A stretch of DNA of 64,000 bases, from positions 82,442,849-82,506,848 of the forward strand of contig CM042029.1 of assembly GCA_023525975.1 (NCBI GenBank), written 5' to 3'. Of this stretch, positions 46,821 to 58,717 are shown one piece after another. The translations under genes and the position numbers were made by a program. Position 1 is the first letter of the stretch. Every line of letters starts with the position of its first letter. The notes below the pieces were generated by a model, which did no database searches, was not told where the DNA came from, and saw only the letters and a program-made list of their open reading frames with translations. The stretch comes from Smallanthus sonchifolius (taxonomy: Eukaryota > Streptophyta > Magnoliopsida > Asterales > Asteraceae).

Positions 46821-48290
46821 TAGGTTGTTGACTCTGGTGCTAACCAACACATGGTTAGTTCTGTAAAAGGTATTTTTGACAAAATTGATGTTTCTGAATA
46901 TAACATTAAAAATAAACACCCAAATGGTACTAATGCTACAGTTACTAAAATCGGAAATTTTAAACTTAGTGATAGAGTCATTCTATATGATGTATTTGTT
47001 GTGCCAGAGTATCATGTGAACCTTATGTCCGTCCATAAACTTGCTAAAGATAACAAACTAAAAGTTACATTTGATGAAACAAATTGTTATATCCAGGATT
47101 CTCTCAAAAGGAACACTCTAGTTACTGGTAATCAAGTTGATGGGCTTTATTTTTGTGGTAATGCCACTGAACCATTAACAGTCTGTTTTAATAGTTATGA
47201 TTCTATGAACCTATGGCACTCTAGGTTAGGGCATCCGTCTACTCCTGTTCTTGATATCCTAAAAGATACCCTAAACCTAAAAAATATTAAAATTGATTAC
47301 CCATGTGATATTTGTCATAAAGCAAAACAACATAGAGATCCCTTCCCCCTAAGTGACCACAAATCTCCCTCATTAGGAGAACTTGTCCACCTAGATGTGT
47401 GGGGTCCCTATAGGGTACAAAGTAAAGAAGGCTATAGATTATTTCTGACTGTTGTGGATGATTTTTCACGTGCTGTATGGGTTTTTTTTATTAAAACATA
47501 AAGATGAGGTGTTTGAAAATATAGTAACCTTTTTTAATCTAATAAAAATCAATTTGAAAAAACCATTAAAGTATTTAAAAGCGATAATGGTACAGAATTT
47601 GTGAACAATAAAATGGCAAGTTGTTTTAAATCAAATGGCATTATTCATCAAACTACATGTTCCTACACTCCACAACAAAATGGAATAGTCGAGAGAAAAC
47701 ATAGACACCTATTAAATGTTGCTAGGTCCTTACTTTTCCAAGGGGGCCTCCCTCTTAAATTATGGTCTGAATGTATTCTAACTGTCACTTATCTTGTTAA
47801 CAGGACACCCTGTTTAGTTTTAAGTGGTAAGTTTCCATATGAGTTGTTTCATGGTTTTAAACCCTCTCTTAAACATCTTCGTACCTTCAGATGTCTTTGT
47901 TTTAGCACCATTTTAAATAATACAAATAAATTTGAAAGTCGAGCCGAAAAATGTGTTTTTTTGAGATACTCAAATAAAAAAAAGGGTTTCAAATTATGGA
48001 GTATTGATAATAAGCAAATAATATTTTCAAGACATGTAAAGTTTTACGAAAACATTTTTCCTTTCAAAGAAAATAATGAATTATGCAAAAATGATCTTAT
48101 TTCAAATCCAAATTTAAATAACTTTAATTTTTTCAACCTTTATGAAAAAGAAGGATATGAAGATGAAAGACCCAATGATGATGGGAGGGTTACGAGTGAC
48201 AATATTGAAAATGATCAGCAAAATCCAGGGTTAGATAGAACTGAGGGTAATGCTAGTGGACAGTAACCTAATAGTTCGAGTCAAAGCTCT
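46821..48290 (+). pseudogene. copia element 2: protease and integrase relic
   Basis: A stop (46821-46823) stands where a Trp codon is expected before VVDSGANQHM, the protease active site. Integrase follows in the same frame: LWHSRLGHPS and CDICHKAKQ (HHCC), then LDVWGP. A one-base insertion near 47500 shifts the frame. It resumes with FKSDNGTEF and QQNGIVERKH, completing the DDE set, and continues to about 48266. The order PR-IN confirms Ty1/copia. Confidence 0.88.
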
Positions 48291-48299
48291 TGAGGAACT

Positions 48300-49280
48300 G
48301 ACACTTCCAATATCGCTAATGAAGAAGTCACACCCTCTGAGGGCAGAGATGAACCCACTATAATTAGGAGATCTACTAGAAATGTGTCTATTCCAAAGAA
48401 GTTACAAGATTATGTGGTAGAAGGGAAAGTTAAGTACGGTCTTGAAAAAGTAGTAAACTACTCGAGACTATCCACTGAAAATCTTTGCTTCTCATCTACT
48501 TTAAACAAAAGCATTGAGCCTAGAACCTATAATGAGGCTGTCGCTGATCCCAATTGGGTCCGGGCTATGAATGAAGAAATGGAAGCCTTGTTTAGAAATA
48601 ACACATGAGAATTAGTTGAGTTACCTACCAGTAGAAAACCAATAGGTTGTAAATGGGTCTATAAAATAAAATATAAATCCACAGGAAAATACAATGATAT
48701 AAGGCTAGGCTAGTTGCTAAGGTATACAGTCAAAAGGAAGGGATTGACTTTGATGAACCGTTCTCTCATGTGGCTAAAATGGTTACAATAAGATGCAATA
48801 TCAGCCTTGCTGTTAAAAAAAATTAGCATCTTTTCCAACTTGATATTAATAATGCATTTTTATATGGTGAATTAAATGAAGATGTTTATATGTCTCTCCC
48901 AGAAGGATATTACTCTAAAAATGAAACAAAAGTTTGCAAATTAATTAAATCTTTATATGGCTTAAAACAAGCCCCTCGTATGTGGAACGAGAAGCTTGTT
49001 AGTGTTTTGTGTGATTTGGGTTTTGAACAAAGTAAGTGTGACTATTCCTTATTCACCAAATCCTCTGGTTTTGTGTTTCTTTCTCTCCTTGTTTATGTTG
49101 ATGACATTATCTTAACTGGAAATGATTTAAATGAAATAAACAAAGTTAAAACTCTTTTAAAATCTAAATTCATGATTAAAGATCTGGGTGATCTAAAATA
49201 CTTCTTAGGCATTGAAATCATTAGATCTGAGTCTAGTATTTGCCTATCTCAAAGAAAATATTGTTTGAATTATTAGCTGA
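48300..49280 (+). pseudogene. copia element 2: reverse transcriptase relic
   Basis: RT starts around NEAVADPNWVRAMNEEMEAL (about 48530), is broken by a stop at 48606-48608 and frameshifts in 48680-48880, and resumes at 48890. It continues with LPEGYYSKNE, LIKSLYGLKQAPRMWNEKL and the catalytic VYVDDIILTGND (about 49095). It then shows KDLGDLKYFLGIEI and stops at 49274-49276 after another shift. Confidence 0.88.
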
Positions 49281-49805
49281 ATATGGGCTTACAAGATGTA
49301 AACCTGTCTCAAAAGGTACGATTTTTAACCTTATTGCCTACTCCGACTCAGATTGGGGTAAGTGTGTCGGATCTAGAAGATCTGTTACAGGATATTGCAT
49401 TTTCATAGGCAATAACCTTATTTCTTGGAAAAGTAAAAACAAGGAACGATGTCACGATCATCTGCTGAAGCAGAATATCGTGTCATGTGTTCAACTACTT
49501 GTGAGGTGCTATGGCTAATGAACATTTTAAAAGAATTAAAAGTGGAAATCACCTTTCCAGTACCTTTAATGTGTGATAACAATGCCGCCGTGTCTATCTC
49601 AGCCAACCCTGTTTTTCATGACAGGACAAAACATTTTGAAATATACTTATTTTTCCTTAGAGAAAAAATTACATCCGGAGCTATAAAGATTTTTTCAACC
49701 GAATCAAAAAACCAATTGGCTGACATTTTTACGAAAGGGTTACTAGTAAATCAACATGAAATCTTGCCCAAATCCTTACACATGTTTGATATATTTGCCC
49801 ATTAA
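49281..49805 (+). pseudogene. copia element 2: RNase H relic
   Basis: RNase H motifs are spread over two frames: YSDSDWGKCVGSRRSVTGYC (about 49340-49400), then RSSAEAEYRVM (from 49452), CDNNAAVSISANPVFHDRTK and LADIFTKGL, with a stop at 49803-49805. An internal stretch before it seems deleted, since the span between YCLN and the first motif is short. Confidence 0.85.
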
Positions 49806-50143
49806 ATTGAGGAGGGGTGTTAAAAATATTCAATTCTTTTGGGCTCGTTCTAGTTCTATTTTCTCATTTCTTTGTTTATGTAGGTTGGGCCATTGTTGGT
49901 GTGTGGACTAGTCAAAGCCCAAAGTTGCTGGCCCAGGTTTGGCATCTTGAAGTCTGCTGCTCCCGGTCTTTTCTTTTTGGTGCTCTACCCCTCTCTCTCT
50001 CTCAAAGATGGAAGGTCAAAACCTTCCTTTGAAGGCTGTCTCACGTATCTCCAGCTGGAGATTTCCATCTCCATGATGACGCTTCTTTTTTCCTTTCGTG
50101 GTTCCTGTTCAAGTTATTTCAAGTTTAAATACCATTTTTGACA
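49806..50143 (+). mobile_element. copia element 2: polypurine tract and 3' LTR (326 bp)
   Basis: TTGAGGAGGGG (49807-49817) is the polypurine tract. The LTR runs 49818-50143, from TGTTAAAAATATTC to CATTTTTGACA. Its internal reading frames are chance. No target duplication could be paired because the 5' side is lost. Confidence 0.85.
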
Positions 50144-52479
50144 GTTATCGTAGTGAAAAACGTGGTATAGCTATAACCCTAGACTGGAAAAAAATGTCAA
50201 AAAGTGATAACTATTAAATTAAACTTTAAAGGTTGTACCATGTTTTATAAAACCTATATAAGTAAAACTTATAAAACGATCAAAATGACTATTTTATCCT
50301 TCAGAAATACATTATAATATAGTATAGATAAATATACATATATTTGTTTGAGAATGAGAATTGATAACAAACCTAAACGACGTTCGAAACACACTGGTCC
50401 TAGCGTATGTTTGCTAATTTTTTAAAATTTGATTATCTTAATATTATAATAACTTTTCAACATGTTTTATTTTTCTTCTATAATTTTTAAAATATATTGT
50501 TTTATAAAATTTTGCATGTACCGTTGCGACGTGCTTAACTTTATCTACGTTTTGATATAAATTTTGTTAAAACCGAGCCGGGTCATATATAATACATTTT
50601 TTATTTTTATTTTTTTTAATACGATTTTGTTTTCCTTTTATAACTTTTAATATATAATGATTATTTCTATCTACGCTTTAACATAAATGTATTCCATACC
50701 GTGGAATTAGATATTTGACATTTTAATTACACGAGTGTACCTTATGTGTAATTATACAAGTTTTCTACACGCCATCAAGCGGAAGAAAATCAATTAGTTT
50801 AAAATTAAATGTTACCAGAAAATTTTAAGGACGTTATCATCTACATTAAAAATGGATGGAAGTAATAGTAGTTTATTAATTTTTTCAATATATTTTTTCT
50901 ACTTAAATAAACTAAACATACGAAATCAAAACCAAATAGTTCCTTTAGCTCAATAGTATACTTGCAAGGCTGCAATGCCTAACATTTAAGGGACGTTTGG
51001 TTTACGAAATGTGTTGCATTTAAAATTTGAATTTAAAAATTACAAAAAAGGGTCAAAAAATGGTTTTAACGGCTAGTTTAACGGTAACATAACTAGTTTT
51101 TTTAAATGTCGCGAACCGATTTGAAGCTGGTTTCAACCTGCCGAATCGGACCAGGTCGGGTTCCAAACTGGTTTGATCATATGAACCAACTCGGGTCGGG
51201 TTCCAAACCGGCTCCCAAACCAGTTTCGTTCTACACTCGTGTTGGGTTATAAACGGGTTTGGCGGACCCAAACCGGTTTTTGTGTACACCTCTAGATTGT
51301 CGCATAAAAATAAATAAGATAGATAAACGTTGGTGTTCCATATCACGCCAATCCGATAGGTCAAGCCAAGGTATTTAATTAAGGCCCAAATATATGTCTA
51401 GTAAAGCTAGAGGGGTACATTTGGGCCTGTCTTGTACGTATGAAGAAGCCCATTTGAGTTCTGATAATTAAACCTTTACACTTTACCCAATGTTAAAGAA
51501 ACTTCTTGATGTGTTGAATCAGTTATTTTCTCTAAGGGTTGCCAAAAAATAAATGTAAGTCAATCTTCAAGATCTTTGTATAACCTTTTTCATAAATCTC
51601 TTAGTTTAAAATACTAGCGGTGGATGTTCATTATTCGAATAAAATTAAAACAAAACTAAAAATCAAATCTAACCAAATATGAATTCAGTTTTCGTATTTT
51701 TGATTTGGATTAGCATCCAAATCGAATTCAAGTTTATGATTTTCTAACCGATTCAACCCAAATATTTGAATGTGCGAAGGTACGAAAGGCATGCGTGATT
51801 GTCACTTTACACTTACATGATAATTATTGCGTGCTAATTATTTCACAGCGTGATAATTATCACACAAGTGCAAATGATATTCACGCATGCCCTTAATATC
51901 TTCGCACGGGAAAAAAACCTTTATACAGGAACCAGCCCCTATATATATACATTATTTATTTTTCTCACTATTAGGGTTATTGGAATCAACCCGAATTAGT
52001 ACGGATTTTGAATTTTCGAATTTAGATCGATTTTTTTGAAGATTTTCAATTCCATATTAATAGAAAATGTTGTCGGTAAGAGGGTTAAGAAGTCTTGTAT
52101 TTAATTAATACTAACATAAACTCAACTTAGTCTAAATCCATCACCCCTGAACAACTCAAGTACCCAAAATTGTATGTGGGAGACAAGATTTGAATAAATA
52201 AAATAAAATAAAATAAAATTGGTGTTGGTACAGGTGACAAGAGTACAGGTTGGTATAAGCAAACGATTAGTTTGTGGTTGAGTTGGAAAACCCAAGAGAG
52301 TGGGGGGCTGAAGCCTGAAAGTAAACAAAATACATTGGGCCTGCAATTGACCACCCACATCCAATACTACCACCTTTTCTAAGTTACAATGTTGCCTACA
52401 CAAAACAACTTACAATCTTTTTATTATCATTATTATTAAACAACATACAATTGAACATTTTATGAACAGTAAAGTACCG
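50144..52479. other. AT-rich DNA with fragments of hAT-like MITEs
   Basis: No gene. At 50944-50996 TTAGCTCAATAGTA and a short stem resemble a truncated tRNA/SINE head. GGGACGTTTGGTTTACG (50990) looks like one end of a DNA element. A Pro/Thr-like CCGGTTTGG inverted stretch (51110-51293) ends TGTACACCTCTA, which read from the right (TAGAGGTGTACA) resembles a hAT terminus, but no 8-bp duplication was found. Confidence 0.4.
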
Positions 52480-54732
52480 CTTCTATTGCATGCGGTACTG
52501 CTGCTACTGCCTGAGTTACAAGGTTGAACCACGTGTTTTGACACACGTTATTTTTTCTTCACTTCTCCTTGTGTTTGTTTCTTCCGATCTCCACGTGTGT
52601 TGGTTTCGAGCGTCGCAATTTGTTCCTGCTCCTCTAGAAAAGAAAACAGGGGTGACTACTTCAGCCATGTCTTCTACCTTTGTCTGGCCCTACTTCTCTG
52701 GGGATCTTGTCATCTTCATCGTTTTGTCAAAAGCAAAGGTACCGTACAGTACCATTGATCTCTAATCTCCTTACAAATCTAAGCTTTTAGGCCTGTTTAT
52801 GGAACCCTAATTTTGCTTACTTGAACCCTATTTTTTTCCACCGCAGTATACCGATCTGTAATAATTTTATAGTCGACACTGTTATGTGTCTGTAGGTGAA
52901 CTCCAGGTAACAATCGAAATCTTCATAGGCATATGCGGCTGGAGTTATGGTTTTCACAGCTACCATGTTTTGAGCTGGTTTGTTTTAACGAATTTCAGCT
53001 TTTTTATTGCAGTTTCGATATGTCCTATAAATTTTGTATCGGTTCTTGATGAGTTTCTCACTTTGTCTTTTATTTGGTCACTAGGGTTTCTTGATGGATG
53101 CTTTCGTTTGTCACGGTGTGCAACTGATTATCTTAGGAGGCTGTTACAGGTATTGTTTATCGTTGTCCTTATAAGAATTATAAAAAATAAAGAAAAGTGG
53201 TTGAAGTATTTGATCCAACACATGTTATAACTGGTTTCAAATGCATGCTTTAACAATTACAATTGACGAATTAATTATCTGATGTTAAGATTAAGGGGAT
53301 GTTGTGCAATCTTGTAGGTTTCCTATGTTGGTGTTATCAACTCTGAATCTAATTAATGAATTAAATGAATAGCTTGGATTTTTGTATATCGATGTGTATA
53401 CGATTAGATCGTTGTGTGAATTTTTCTTTACCATAGGATTTGTTATTTTTTAGTTTTGTATTTCTTCCAGATGTGCATTTCATAAGTTGTTTTTAGTGAT
53501 TTATTTGTCTATACATCTGCAAGTTATGACATATGAGAGTGTTTCTTATATGGTTTGGATGTTTGATCCATGTTTGAACCCTATAAGTTGAAGGGTCATT
53601 TGTAAGTGTTTTCTGTCATTTTGTTCTTTCAATTACCCTTTATAGTTTTTTTAGCAATTGGTTGATACCGAAAATAAAAGTTTGGTTTTTTAAGTGTTAG
53701 AAAAACCAGAATGCTGTTAGGAGGCTATGGGAAGTCAGTATGCTGATCAATCAACCTATGAGTGATGCTCTCAGTGGGTTGTCTTTGGTTGAAGCCATCG
53801 TACAACATATGGGTTGTTCAATTGATAAATGGAATGCGCTTTATAGTGGTCTACCAAGCAGACAACGTAAGGTCACTTCTAACTTTTTCTATTTGAACTT
53901 CTTTTTTTCCATCAACATCTTTTTTCCATGACTAAGTGGAGTCCAATTTGGATTTATGTCTAACGGGTCAATATGGAATTTAAAAGTAGTGTTAAAAGGA
54001 GACGTATCGAATTGGTAGAAAGTCACCCAAAGTATATCTTTAATGCATAAATCTCCTAAATTATGAAAATCAAAATAGTTATTTTGTTATTGAAATATTA
54101 GAAGTTTTAATCATATTCGACGCACTTGATATCATTATTATTATTATTAAAATACAACCTTCGCCAAAAAAGGGTTCTTGGTTAACCTGACCCAACCTGC
54201 TTTTGACTATACCAAGATGATCTGTTATGACCTGTAACCCATCCAACCCGCTAATATTTACATTGAGCCATGATTGGTTTGCATAATTCATATTAAAAAG
54301 CATACTGTTTGCATGGTTCAAAGACTTTCGTTTTTTTTTCTTCATATTTGCAGGAACTTTAGAGTGGAGCAACTAATTACAATTATCTACACTGTTTCTT
54401 CTACATTCATCATGTTGGCCTGACCCGTTTTGCATGAATTCGCCATTATGTTTAAGTTGACCGAATAAAGTATAAGTTAAAGTAAGAAACACAAACATCC
54501 GTGTGCCCATTTATGTACACATTTGTTAACGTCTATTCTAATGTTTCGTGGTAGTCTAATGTTCAGTGGGCAGAAAGTTTGGGTAGACCAACTTGAAACA
54601 CATGAAGTAGCAGCATACCATGAAATAGAGACCCATGCTGACACTGTAAGGCCCTATACTTTTTTCCTCCTTTTTTTTTGTTTCTTCGAGGATAAAACTT
54701 GTCCCGCCGCGAAGCGCGGGTATAATAACTAG
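52480..54732 (+). mobile_element. probable gene-capturing Helitron
   Basis: The 3' end is clear: hairpin CCCGCCGCGAAGCGCGGG (54703-54720), identical to that at 10745-10762, then TATAATAA and CTAG (54729-54732) before T. The upstream 2.2 kb is less AT-rich than the surroundings, has intron/exon-like texture and contains an exon of a known host gene (53710-53871). A second exon-like piece is at about 54555-54649 (QKVWVDQLETHEVAAYHEIE, then GTAAG). The 5' end is not identified; 52480 is only an estimate. Confidence 0.5.
53710..53871 (+). pseudogene. captured exon of phosphoacetylglucosamine mutase
   Basis: The translation NAVRRLWEVS...PMSDALSGLSLVEAI...SIDKWNALYSGLPSRQRKV closely resembles a conserved segment of plant phosphoacetylglucosamine mutase. 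That enzyme interconverts GlcNAc-6-P and GlcNAc-1-P in UDP-GlcNAc synthesis. An AG acceptor precedes 53710 and a GT follows 53871. I see no other exons of the gene nearby, and its metal- and phosphate-binding motifs are absent, so it is a fragment. The family assignment is from memory of the conserved block. Confidence 0.6.
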
Positions 54733-54750
54733 TTGTTACTATATTTCATA

Positions 54751-55222
54751 CATTGGCGGACCTAGCTAGGTGTCTGCGGGTCGGCCGACACCGTTAAATT
54801 TTTATTTCTTTTATTATATATGTGGTATATTTTCGAGTGACCTCAATAAAATTTTGAAACCGACCCCCATAAAAATGACAGCGACCCTCAAGAAATATTT
54901 TTTTTATGATTATAGATTTTATTAATAAAAAAACAATTAAACCAAACATTTAACCCTATAACAATTGACCCATAATCCATTAATTATAAAACTCTTGAAC
55001 TAAACCTTTAATAGTTTAACCCAATCACCTTTAAACAAAATAGGTCCAAATAAAAAATAAACCATAAATAAACCCAATACCCATTTATTATTGTTCGTTT
55101 ATAATTCTGTTAGTTTTCATCGTTTTATTGTGTGACCCGACCCGGCCCGACTCAGGCCAAAAAAAATTAATACTAATTATTGAAAATCGACCCCATAAAA
55201 AAAACTTTTGGGTCTGTCACTG
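54751..55222. mobile_element. hAT-type element, 472 bp, 8-bp target duplication
   Basis: Ends CATTGGCGGACC and CAGTGACAGACC (read from the right) form imperfect terminal inverted repeats. A perfect 8-bp repeat ATTTCATA flanks it (54743-54750 and 55223-55230). The ends resemble those of the 148-bp MITE at 883-1030 (CAGTGGCGGA). It is non-coding. It inserted 18 bp after the Helitron 3' end. Confidence 0.85.
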
Positions 55223-55369
55223 ATTTCATAAGAAAAAAGTTGTTGAGAGTTAGGCATTCATACTAGTTTTAAGGTTCTGTCATTTTACTCTTATATCAAC
55301 AAAGAGGCAATCGCTAAAATGTGTACTGTTTCATGTCTCACATTTAATTTTTAATATTTAACTAATGAT

Positions 55370-56290
55370 TAACGAAATTTAAAACTTTCATTTTTAATAA
55401 ATAAAAAACTACATTATAAAAAAATACATTCTTAAAAAACAAAAATAAAAAATATATTTAAAAAAAACTAAAAAAACTATTCGTCGTCCTTCTCGGTTAA
55501 GTTGTTTCTATCGTATATGTCTTTTTTTCACCTCTCCATGAGTTTACGAGCACTTCCAGTGATTCGAGTGCATAGTTACAAACTTGAGATCTTCTTGTTT
55601 ATTATTTCTAAAATAGAGTAGCTTATCAAGTTTCTCCTCTATTTTTTCAAACCGGTCATCTGAGGCGGACGAAGAAGTAGCTCGTTTTACTTTGTTGTTT
55701 CTTCCGGCCGGACGAACCAGTGCTTCCAGTGTTTCAATTTTGTCATCGATATCATTTAAAGAATGTTTCTTTGTTTGTGTCGACGGTCATTGATTGTTTC
55801 TTTTTATGAGAAAGTTTCTTTGGTTGTGTCTCGGGGACGGATTAGATGAATTGTTGTGTTTCATGTATGAAATCCGGTGTGGGAGAGGTTTGGGTAGGAG
55901 GGGGCATTTGGTGAAAGGTAAAGTTTGCAGAATAAATATTGAGATTGAGTTACTGAAAAATGTTTGGTTCTGATGACGTACTCGGAATATAAACTTCTTG
56001 AATATTGGGATTGAAGGGGTTGCTTGGGTCATTGTTTGTGATATCTTATAAAAAAAAGATGGAAAGATGGTTGGATATTTATAATAGAATAATTTTTAAA
56101 TATATCCAACAACATTATTACTATTGGAATTGAGTTTAAATGCGAAGTCAGCAAGTCAAATGTCCCTCTCCCCCGTGAATGCCTACATGCCCCCCCCCCC
56201 CCCCCCCCGACCCTTTCACGATATAGGCAGTATTCCACGGACGAGAATGGCTAGGCTGACCACACCACTCCCCATTTCACGCTATCGCTA
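55370..56290 (-). mobile_element. second PIF/Harbinger-derived relic with shortened ORF1
   Basis: On the reverse strand it matches the relic at 6145-8250 in order. It has SEPNIFQ and PPPTQTSPTPDF (55850-55990), then a jump past the SANT/Myb region, then DDRFEKIEEKLDKLLYFRNNKQ (about 55590-55660). The DNA-binding exons (WTPDEEF to YLEACDEY) are deleted. A run of 19 C (56190-56208) lies in its distal part. Dead by deletion and stops. Confidence 0.6.
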
Positions 56291-57624
56291 CACACTCTTG
56301 GTAATGTATGATTGATATATATGGGATAAATACAAAGTTTATTTTTTTCTAAAACGTTTTGAAAGGATTCTTAAACTTTATTCAAATCAATTTAATGACA
56401 GACCACCGGTTTTATTTATGTATTATACGTGTTGCATTTTGTCTAGGTTCTAGTTGCTTTGCTGTTTTTTTTAAATTTGTTTTTTGTTTATCAGCTGTTA
56501 AGATTCATCTATGTGTGTTAGTTGGTGCGAGTTCTTGTGCTTTATATTTTCTCTCTTAAATGAAGAAAAAAAACTTTAAATCTTCTGTTTTTCATTTACT
56601 AAATTGAGATATTGTGTGTGTTCTATGGTTTCCTAGTTCAATCTGTGTGACAAAATCTTATGTGTCTTCAATTTAATTTTAATCATGGTTGCTAGTAGTA
56701 ATTATCTCAAAGTTATTACTCTTCTAAAAATCTTATTATGTCTCGTCTGATTCAATTGTCTTGAAGAAATGATAAAAGTTGTTTTGCATGTATGTTCGTT
56801 CTATTGTGTAAGAGACTCTTTGACGGCATATTTTTCTCTCGTGTAAGGGATTATGTGAATTTGTTTTTCACTTAAAATATGTTTGGCTATGTCTTTATTG
56901 TCTGATATAGCTTATACTATTCTTATTATTATCAGACCTGATTCTTGAATCTTGTGATTCAGTATCTTTTATGAAGTTGTAAAAGTTTTTGCTTGAATCA
57001 AATTATTCTTTATGTTCTTTGCGAGTCCTCTTCTTGTATTATTCTCATAAAGTTGTATTATTCTCGTAAAGTTGTAAAAGTTTTTGATCATGTTAAATTA
57101 GTCTTTAAGTTCTTCACATGTCTTGTCTTTCAGTCATGGTTCTAAATTCTTAAAATGTGTGTGCATTTTATTTTCATACCAGATATGTTTCTGATAGTCT
57201 TACAAGAATCTTATGATTCATCTTTTCTAAAAGTCGTGTGACTTATCTTATAAAACTTTCTAAAAGTCGTGTGACTTTTGTCTTATCCGATATGTTTCTG
57301 ATAGTCTTATTGAATCAAAACTTTTCTAAAAGTCGTGTGACTTTTGTCTTATAAAACTTTCTATACACACATTTGAATCGATATGATTAATATATGTCTC
57401 TTTCTTATCTCACATGTATGTGCCAATGGACTTCATGAATCTTGTTTTGGGCTGTTTCTTTGGTTTTGATTGAGAGTTTATGTTTTGCTATATGAGTTCA
57501 AGCCTTCCTAAACGACTTGCATTCTCTAGGGTTTATCTAAAGGTTTGTTGTCTTCCAACATGATTTCTTCATTAATAAATTAACTATGCATAACATGTTT
57601 AGATTATCAAATTGAGAGGGGGGG
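56291..57624. other. non-coding DNA, possibly interior of a non-autonomous LTR element
   Basis: T-rich DNA without a gene. Between 57175 and 57365 the motif AAAAGTCGTGTGACTT (itself a hairpin, AAGTC/GACTT) occurs three times with linked ATGTTTCTGATAGTCTTA. It ends in a polypurine-like GAGAGGGGGGG (57614-57624), directly before an LTR-like sequence. Confidence 0.4.
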
Positions 57625-58043
57625 TGTTAAAATTCTATTTTATTATTCAACTTGATAATTAATGTCTTTTTTCTTTACATATTGGGCTTGCCCCTGATTG
57701 GGTTCGTGAGCTTCTTTGGGCTGCTGGGCCTTTGGAAATGCCTGCCATTATGACTCCCCATATGTTGTTGGTGTCTCATTTCAAGACCAGTCTCATTCTT
57801 CAAGCCGCCATCTCCATTTGAGCTCAGTTGATTGCTTCGGTGATTGGGGGTAATTTCTTTGTTACCGTTGGTATGCTTCTCTATAAAAGCGTCGCTCCTC
57901 CTGCTTCAAATATACGAACGATTCATCTTATAATTGTATTGTTTCTTACGATTTTGGTTTCAAAACCCATCTCTGTTCGTCTTATTTTTCTATGTATTAG
58001 TGTTGATTAAAGGAATAAAACCATAATTTCATGTTTTTTGACA
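57625..58043 (+). mobile_element. copia-type 3' LTR (419 bp)
   Basis: It starts TGTTAAAATTC right after a purine tract and ends TTTTTTGACA, resembling the ends of the copia element 2 LTR (TGTTAAAAAT...TTTTTGACA). A TATA-like CTATAAAAGC (57881) lies at a plausible promoter position. No matching 5' LTR or coding region is visible, so it is either the end of a decayed element or a partial copy. Confidence 0.55.
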
Positions 58044-58059
58044 ATTTTTTGAAGAAGTC

Positions 58060-58717
58060 TTCGTGATGCTCTTGTATAACTTTTTCGTTTCTAGCTTTCC
58101 ACAACATTCAACATGTTGATACAATAATGGCATATATTGCCTCCTTGTGATTTTGGACTTGTTCAGTTTCCAAGGAAAGCTAAACAAGTCTTCGATTGAC
58201 AGCTACATGGAGGGATAACTTCGCCACCACCATTTTGATAAGAGAGCTAAATTTGTAGCTTGATGTTGCCTATCTCGAGACCCACAAGTCTTTTGGTGCA
58301 ACAATTTTGTCCCATGCCACCCAAGAGATATTTGAACTAGAATTGTTACATTTCCAAAGGAATTGTCTTCCGATTATTTTCAAATCTTCAATAACTGAAT
58401 TTGGTACTTTAAATAGTGAAAGATAGCAGATTAGTAAACTCTCGAGGACCGCCGTGCAAAGAGTTATTCTACCTCCATGACGAAAGTCTAGATTGAAAAA
58501 CTTCTCTACTAACTGAATCTGTTTTGCTTTTCTTAAAACTGGCTTTTAGACCCAAAGCCAAATAGAAGCACCTAAGTATTCTTGCAATGTTTTGGAAGTT
58601 GATCGCATTCCATTCGCCCATGAAGATCACATCATCTGCGTAAAACATATGAGATAAGCAAGGCCCATCATTCAGTAACTTGATCCTGTGGAAGGTTCCC
58701 ATACCACAAGCATTCTT
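58060..58717 (-). pseudogene. LINE reverse transcriptase fragment (reverse strand)
   Basis: On the reverse strand from 58717: GMGTFHRIKLLNDG, then the catalytic region SHMFYADDVIFMGEW, ARILRCFYLALGLK, and in other frames further down LFKVPNSVIEDL and SWVAWDKIVAPK, all typical of plant LINE RT and thumb. It is cut off 5' at 58717 and broken by stops and shifts. Confidence 0.8.

Noticed and set aside
50944..50996. tRNA-Cys-like sequence with TGCAA loop
   Set aside because: Only a D-arm-like part and one short stem are present; the T-arm is missing. At most a truncated tRNA or SINE head.
52886..53230. 114-codon hydrophobic frame in the presumed Helitron
   Set aside because: No recognisable domain; texture is that of intron or UTR sequence next to the captured exon.
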